Shown here: positions 6,616 to 10,006 of the stretch, one piece after another
How positions within the stretch are numbered: the first letter of the stretch is position 1
Layout: each line of letters begins with the position of its first letter
From: Cyclobacteriaceae bacterium
GTDB lineage: Bacteria > Bacteroidota > Bacteroidia > Cytophagales > Cyclobacteriaceae
DNA length: 10,006 bases
Assembly: GCA_030589835.1 (NCBI GenBank)
Contig: JAUUZS010000101.1
Span: 1-10,006 of the forward strand
Direction: 5' to 3'
Made by a program: the position numbers and the translations under genes
The notes under the pieces: generated by a model
Databases searched by the model: none
What the model was told of the DNA's origin: nothing
The model's input: the letters and a program-made list of their open reading frames with translations, nothing else

Positions 6616-7842
6616 TTACGTATGCAAAGATATATTTTTCGGCCAGCATAGATAGTGTTTTTTTACAATTTTCCGCATAGCTTTTATATTTGGCAAATCA
6701 GAAGCATAAGCTATATCTACAATTTTTCCTGACTTTGTGATCATGTTAATCTGTTGATCACCACCAATATATGCAGAGTTGCTTTTTGTTCCTTCCACCA
6801 CAAAATGCTTAACCAGACTGGCCTTTATTCCATATAAGGAAATTACACGTTCCTTGAGATCTTGTAGCATCTTTTTGTCTGACGGTACCTCCGAAAGACT
6901 CACATTAAAAAGTTTTCTTTCGAGTAGCATTTTACAAAGCTGAGACAATACCTGATCTTCACTGTGATACCACCATTTTATGGCTCCCAATATATCGTAG
7001 TCATCCAAATAGCAAAATGCCTCAAAAACACTTTTATCCTCTTCGATCATTTTTGGTGTGATGACATTATTGATAAATAAATCCAGCCCTGGAGAAAGGT
7101 GGTTTCTGTCTCCCAACTTCCTTACCCTTCTTATGATTTGTATCAGCATTTTCTCAATGCCCACAGTAGTTTTATGAATGTACACTTGCCAATACATCAG
7201 TCTTCTTGCACTAAGAAAATTTTCTATTGAATAAATGCCCTTTTCTTCGACAACCAATTCATCATTATGCACATTCAGAAGCTTGATTATTCTTTCTGCC
7301 CCAATCCTTCCTTCAACGACCCCGGTAAAAAAGCTATCTCTGTTCAGATAATCCAGCCTATCAATATCCAGTTGGCTCGATACTAATTGATGCAGAAACT
7401 TCCGATTATAATCTCCCTTAAAAATTTTTATCGCCAAATCAAGTTCCCCGCCAAACTGGCGATTGAGTTCTCTCATTATAATTAAGGAAATTTGTTCATG
7501 ATCAAGTCCCAGCACCAGCTCGTTTTCGAGCGCATGCGAAAAAGGTGAGTGACCAACATCGTGCAACAGAATAGCGATTAAGGCCCCATTGTATTCTTCA
7601 TTCGATATTTCCACCCCTTTAAGTCTCAAGTTATTGAGGGCTTCATTCATGAGGTGCATGGAGCCAAGGGCATGATGAAACCTGGTGTGCAAGGCTCCTG
7701 GATACACAAAATCTGTCATGCCCAGTTGCTTAATCCTTCTGAGCCTTTGAAAATAGGGGTGATTAATAATGTCGTAACTCAGCTCATTGGGAATACTAAT
7801 AAATCCGTATAAGGGATCATTAATGATTTTTTTCTTATTCAA
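6616..7842 (-). CDS. HD-domain phosphohydrolase (COG1078/dGTPase-like)
   Basis: The 408-residue product belongs to the HD phosphohydrolase group related to dGTPases and SAMHD1. The N-terminus [10 protein letters not shown] (6-15) is typical. The metal site can be read as HTRFHH at 52-57 (His57), LLHDVGH at 92-98 (His94, Asp95) and LDIDRLDY at 158-165 (Asp161), the same H...HD...D spacing as SAMHD1. A phosphatase or nucleotide triphosphohydrolase activity is expected; the substrate is unknown. Start choice: an in-frame TAA at 7851-7849 closes the frame upstream, and the next Met is residue 42, inside the conserved fold. The TTG at 7842 is therefore the only sensible start, and it gives the usual family N-terminus. 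It lies 64 bases ahead of lpxD, the likely first gene of this operon, and diverges from porX. Confidence 0.9.
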   Translation of the reverse strand: MNKKKIINDPLYGFISIPNELSYDIINHPYFQRLRRIKQLGMTDFVYPGALHTRFHHALGSMHLMNEALNNLRLKGVEISNEEYNGALIAILLHDVGHSPFSHALENELVLGLDHEQISLIIMRELNRQFGGELDLAIKIFKGDYNRKFLHQLVSSQLDIDRLDYLNRDSFFTGVVEGRIGAERIIKLLNVHNDELVVEEKGIYSIENFLSARRLMYWQVYIHKTTVGIEKMLIQIIRRVRKLGDRNHLSPGLDLFINNVITPKMIEEDKSVFEAFCYLDDYDILGAIKWWYHSEDQVLSQLCKMLLERKLFNVSLSEVPSDKKMLQDLKERVISLYGIKASLVKHFVVEGTKSNSAYIGGDQQINMITKSGKIVDIAYASDLPNIKAMRKIVKKHYLCWPKNISLHT

Positions 7843-7874
7843 ATCCTTTTATTGATTAATTTTAATGCTTATTG

Positions 7875-7883
7875 CAAAATATA
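7875..7883 (-). promoter_or_regulatory. Possible -7 box for the HD-lpx operon
   Basis: On the minus strand the site reads TATATTTTG, close to TAnnTTTG with one extra base, 32 bases upstream of the TTG start at 7842. It lies in the 60-base gap between the divergent HD and porX genes, where both promoters must sit unless they lie within coding sequence. The match is imperfect. Confidence 0.25.
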
Positions 7884-7902
7884 TAATTATAGAAATTCTG
7901 TC

Positions 7903-9461
7903 ATGCAAAGATATAAGATTTTATGGGCTGATGATGAAATAGAATTATTGAAGCCCCACATCCTTTTTTTAACTAAAAAAGGATACGAGATCACTCCGGT
8001 AACCAGTGGCCCGGATGCGCTCGATGAGATTGAAGAGAATAATTTTGATATCGTTTTTTGGATGAAAACATGCCTGGCATGACCGGCCTTGAGACTCTTT
8101 CCCAAATAAAAGCCACCCACGCCGATATTCCAGTTGTGATGATCACTAAAAGTGAAGAAGAACATATTATGGAAGAAGCAATTGCCTCAAAAATTGCTGA
8201 TTATCTTATTAAACCATTAAACCCAAACCAGATTTTACTTTCTGTCAAAAAACTTCTGGACAATAAGCGACTGGTTTCTGAACGCACAAACCTGAGTTAC
8301 CAGCAAGATTTCAGAAACATCAGCATGGCATTCAACGATTATCTAAACCATGAGGAGTGGGCTGAAATATATAAAAAACTGATTTTTTGGGAACTGGAAA
8401 TGTCGAGTGCCGGAAATAACGATATGGCAGAAGTTCTTGAAATGCAAAAAAACGAGGCCAACCTAAATTTTTCCAGATTTGTGAAGGAAAACTACGAAGA
8501 GTGGCTCAATGACCCGGAAAGTGAACGGCCAATGCTTTCTCATGAAGTGATGAGAAAAAAAGTATTTCCGGAGCTTAATAATGAAATGCCGCTTTTCTTT
8601 ATTGTGATTGACAATTTACGTTTTGACCAATGGAAAATTCTTCAAGGGCATATCCAGGATTATTTTAACCTTGATAATGAGGAGAGTTATTATTCTATTT
8701 TGCCCACCACCACTGCCTATTGCAGGAACGCTATTTTTTCGGGCATGATGCCATCAGAAATGGAAAAATATCATCCCGATTTTTGGGTTAGGGAAGATGC
8801 TGAAGGTGGCAAAAATAACTTTGAAGATAAGTTTCTGGAACAGCAACTCAAAAAACAAAAACTCAATATCAAGTGGAGCTATAACAAGATTAAAAATAAT
8901 GCGCAAGGAAAAAACCTGGCCGACAACATTAACAATCTGTATAACAACGAGTTGAACGTCATTGTCTACAATTTTGTGGACATGCTGTCGCATGCGCGTA
9001 CTGAGATGGAAGTGATCCGGGAACTGGCGCCAGACGAACGTGCATATCTATCTTTGACAAGGTCATGGTTTTTGCATTCTCCACTTTTGGAAATAATAGA
9101 AAAAATTTCCCGCACCAAATGCAAAGTGATCCTGACAACAGACCACGGTACCATACGGGTAAAAAAACCCTTTAAAATTGTGGGCGACAGAAATACCAAT
9201 ACCAATTTAAGATATAAACTTGGCAAAAACCTTGGTTTCAAAAACGACAAGGCTTTTGTTGTCCGAAAGCCGGAGAATATATTTTTACCAAAAATCAATG
9301 TGTCGTCAACCTATGTTTTTGCTACCGAAGATTACTTTTTTGCCTATCCCAACAACTACAATTATTATGTAAAATACTACAACGACACCTTTCAGCATGG
9401 AGGATTATCAATGGAAGAAATGATAATTCCCATTATTTCGCTATCTTCAAAAAACCGATAA
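7903..9461 (+). CDS. porX: PorX-type response regulator with PglZ domain, frameshifted
   Basis: PorX is the response regulator that, with the PorY kinase and SigP, controls type IX secretion in Bacteroidota. Restoring one T in the run at 8054-8059 gives 519 residues, the normal length. Residues 1 to about 120 form the receiver domain: acidic pocket WADDE at 8-12, phospho-acceptor Asp54 in [11 protein letters not shown], Thr82 and Lys104. A helical linker leads to the PglZ-like, alkaline-phosphatase-superfamily domain from about 220. It shows IDNLRFD at 236-242, PTTT with Thr271 (the nucleophile position in characterised PorX), Asp360 in [14 protein letters not shown] with Asp414 and His415, and QHGG with His499, a metal site. 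Characterised PorX proteins hydrolyse cyclic and linear oligonucleotides. As written, the first frame ends after 59 residues and the rest has no ATG at its beginning. The ATG at 7903 gives the standard N-terminus [12 protein letters not shown]. Confidence 0.93.
8054..8059 (+). other. T run with a one-base deletion breaking porX
   Basis: The run contains six T; seven would give GTT TTT TTG GAT, encoding Val-Phe-Leu-Asp with Asp54 in place. With six, the frame reads Val-Phe-Trp-Met and stops at 8080-8082. Homopolymer miscounting is a common sequencing error, so this is a lesion in the sequence as given, not proof of a broken gene. Confidence 0.9.
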
Positions 9462-9472
9462 AATATTAGAAA

Positions 9473-9898
9473 GTGCAATTGATTGTTGATTCTGAAAAAG
9501 ACCTTAAAAGGGTGTCTAAAGAAATTATAAAATATTCAGGCAAAAATAATATTTGGGTTTTTTATGGAGAAATGGGCTCAGGAAAAACTACATTGATCAA
9601 AGTCCTTGCCGGCCATTTTGCTATCGAAGACAATGTGCACAGCCCAACATTCAGTATCGTTAACGAATACAGGAACCTCCGTGATGAAATATTTTATCAT
9701 TTTGATTTTTACCGGATTAAAAATGAAGTAGAGGCAATGGACATCGGTATTGATGAATATTTTGATTCCGGGAACCTGTGTTTTATCGAATGGCCACAGA
9801 AAATCCCATCGTTATTACCGGACAAATATCTAAAAGTGAGCATTAGCATTACTTCTAATATAGGAAGGGAAATAAACATTGAGCACTATGGCAGATAA
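9473..9898 (+). CDS. tsaE: tRNA t6A threonylcarbamoyltransferase complex ATPase TsaE
   Basis: TsaE is the small P-loop ATPase that works with TsaB, TsaC and TsaD to make N6-threonylcarbamoyladenosine at position 37 of ANN-decoding tRNAs. The 141-residue product has Walker A GEMGSGKT at 32-39, the family block SPTFSIVNEY at 57-66 with the conserved Thr59, the segment HFDFYRI at 76-82, and EWPQKIPSLLP at 106-116. Length is slightly below E. coli TsaE (about 153). The start is GTG: an in-frame TAG at 9467-9469 lies just upstream, and a GTG start keeps the normal N-terminus. It begins 11 bases after porX and overlaps the next gene by 11 bases, so the three are likely one transcript. Function of the family is well established; cotranscription is inferred. 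Confidence 0.95.
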   Translation: MQLIVDSEKDLKRVSKEIIKYSGKNNIWVFYGEMGSGKTTLIKVLAGHFAIEDNVHSPTFSIVNEYRNLRDEIFYHFDFYRIKNEVEAMDIGIDEYFDSGNLCFIEWPQKIPSLLPDKYLKVSISITSNIGREINIEHYGR

Positions 9899-10006
9899 TC
9901 CTAAATCAGGTTTTGAAGAACTGGCAAAAGAGAGTCAGCTCTATCCACAAGAAGCTTTACTGGAGATACGTAAATCTAAAAAAAACCTGTTCATTGGAAT
10001 ACCCAA
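9888..10006 (+). CDS. ald: Alanine dehydrogenase, 5' part, cut by window edge
   Basis: From the ATG at 9888 the frame stays open to the edge, giving 39 codons and two bases. The product begins with a polar stretch, then SGFEELAKESQLYPQEALLE and KKNLFIGIPK, which I recognise as the N-terminus of Bacteroidota alanine dehydrogenase; FIGIPKE is the start of the family's first strand. The enzyme interconverts L-alanine and pyruvate with NAD. The ATG overlaps the tsaE end by 11 bases in another frame, suggesting coupling. The call rests on a short piece, but the tsaE neighbour is one I recall for this gene in related genomes. Confidence 0.75.
   Translation, partial: MADNPKSGFEELAKESQLYPQEALLEIRKSKKNLFIGIP

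Noticed and set aside
7852..7902. N-terminal extension of PorX from an upstream ATG at 7852
   Set aside because: Known PorX proteins begin [16 protein letters not shown] at 7903; the extra 17 codons lie in the AT-rich divergent promoter gap.

Overview
The window reads as a chromosomal segment of a Bacteroidota bacterium, most likely of the Cytophagales type. The evidence is a fused LpxC-FabZ protein, a PorX-type response regulator carrying a PglZ-like domain (the type IX secretion regulator of this phylum), and AT-rich gene starts without regular Shine-Dalgarno sites. Two sites also fit the Bacteroidota -7 promoter consensus TAnnTTTG. The order-level placement is inference. Almost all of the sequence is coding; no tRNA, rRNA, CRISPR array, insertion sequence or phage gene was seen.

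Layout from the left. Positions 1-72 are intergenic and hold a perfect TACCTTTG box facing left. Positions 73-923 (minus) carry a small two-helix membrane protein of unknown function that overlaps ridA, the reactive enamine/imine deaminase. hemE (1019-2050, plus) diverges from ridA and has a TAATTTTG box in front of it. It converges on a long minus-strand block. Read in its own direction from 7842 to 2156, that block is: HD-domain phosphohydrolase, lpxD, lpxC-fabZ, lpxA, an orphan ABC ATPase and a small lipoprotein. Its three lpx genes encode the UDP-GlcNAc O-acyltransferase, the deacetylase and the N-acyltransferase, which are the first three steps of lipid A synthesis. FabZ, which works on 3-hydroxyacyl-ACP, the acyl donor of LpxA and LpxD, is fused to LpxC. 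Divergent from the HD gene run porX, tsaE (tRNA t6A synthesis) and the first 39 codons of a probable alanine dehydrogenase gene cut by the window edge.

Two core genes are broken as written. lpxD has a single in-frame TAG at codon 125 with perfect family-like sequence on both sides. porX lacks one T in a T run at 8054-8059, which shifts the frame just before the phospho-acceptor aspartate. Restoring one base in each gives full-length proteins of 347 and 519 residues. The HD gene can only start at TTG, where its relatives, as I remember them, have ATG. Three one-base anomalies in 2 kb point first to sequence or assembly error, but the lpxD and porX lesions deserve checking against reads. No convincing undescribed system is present. 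The least explained items are the orphan ABC ATPase with degenerate Q- and H-loops inside the lipid A operon, the acidic lipoprotein with a tiny ORF behind it, and the membrane protein downstream of ridA.
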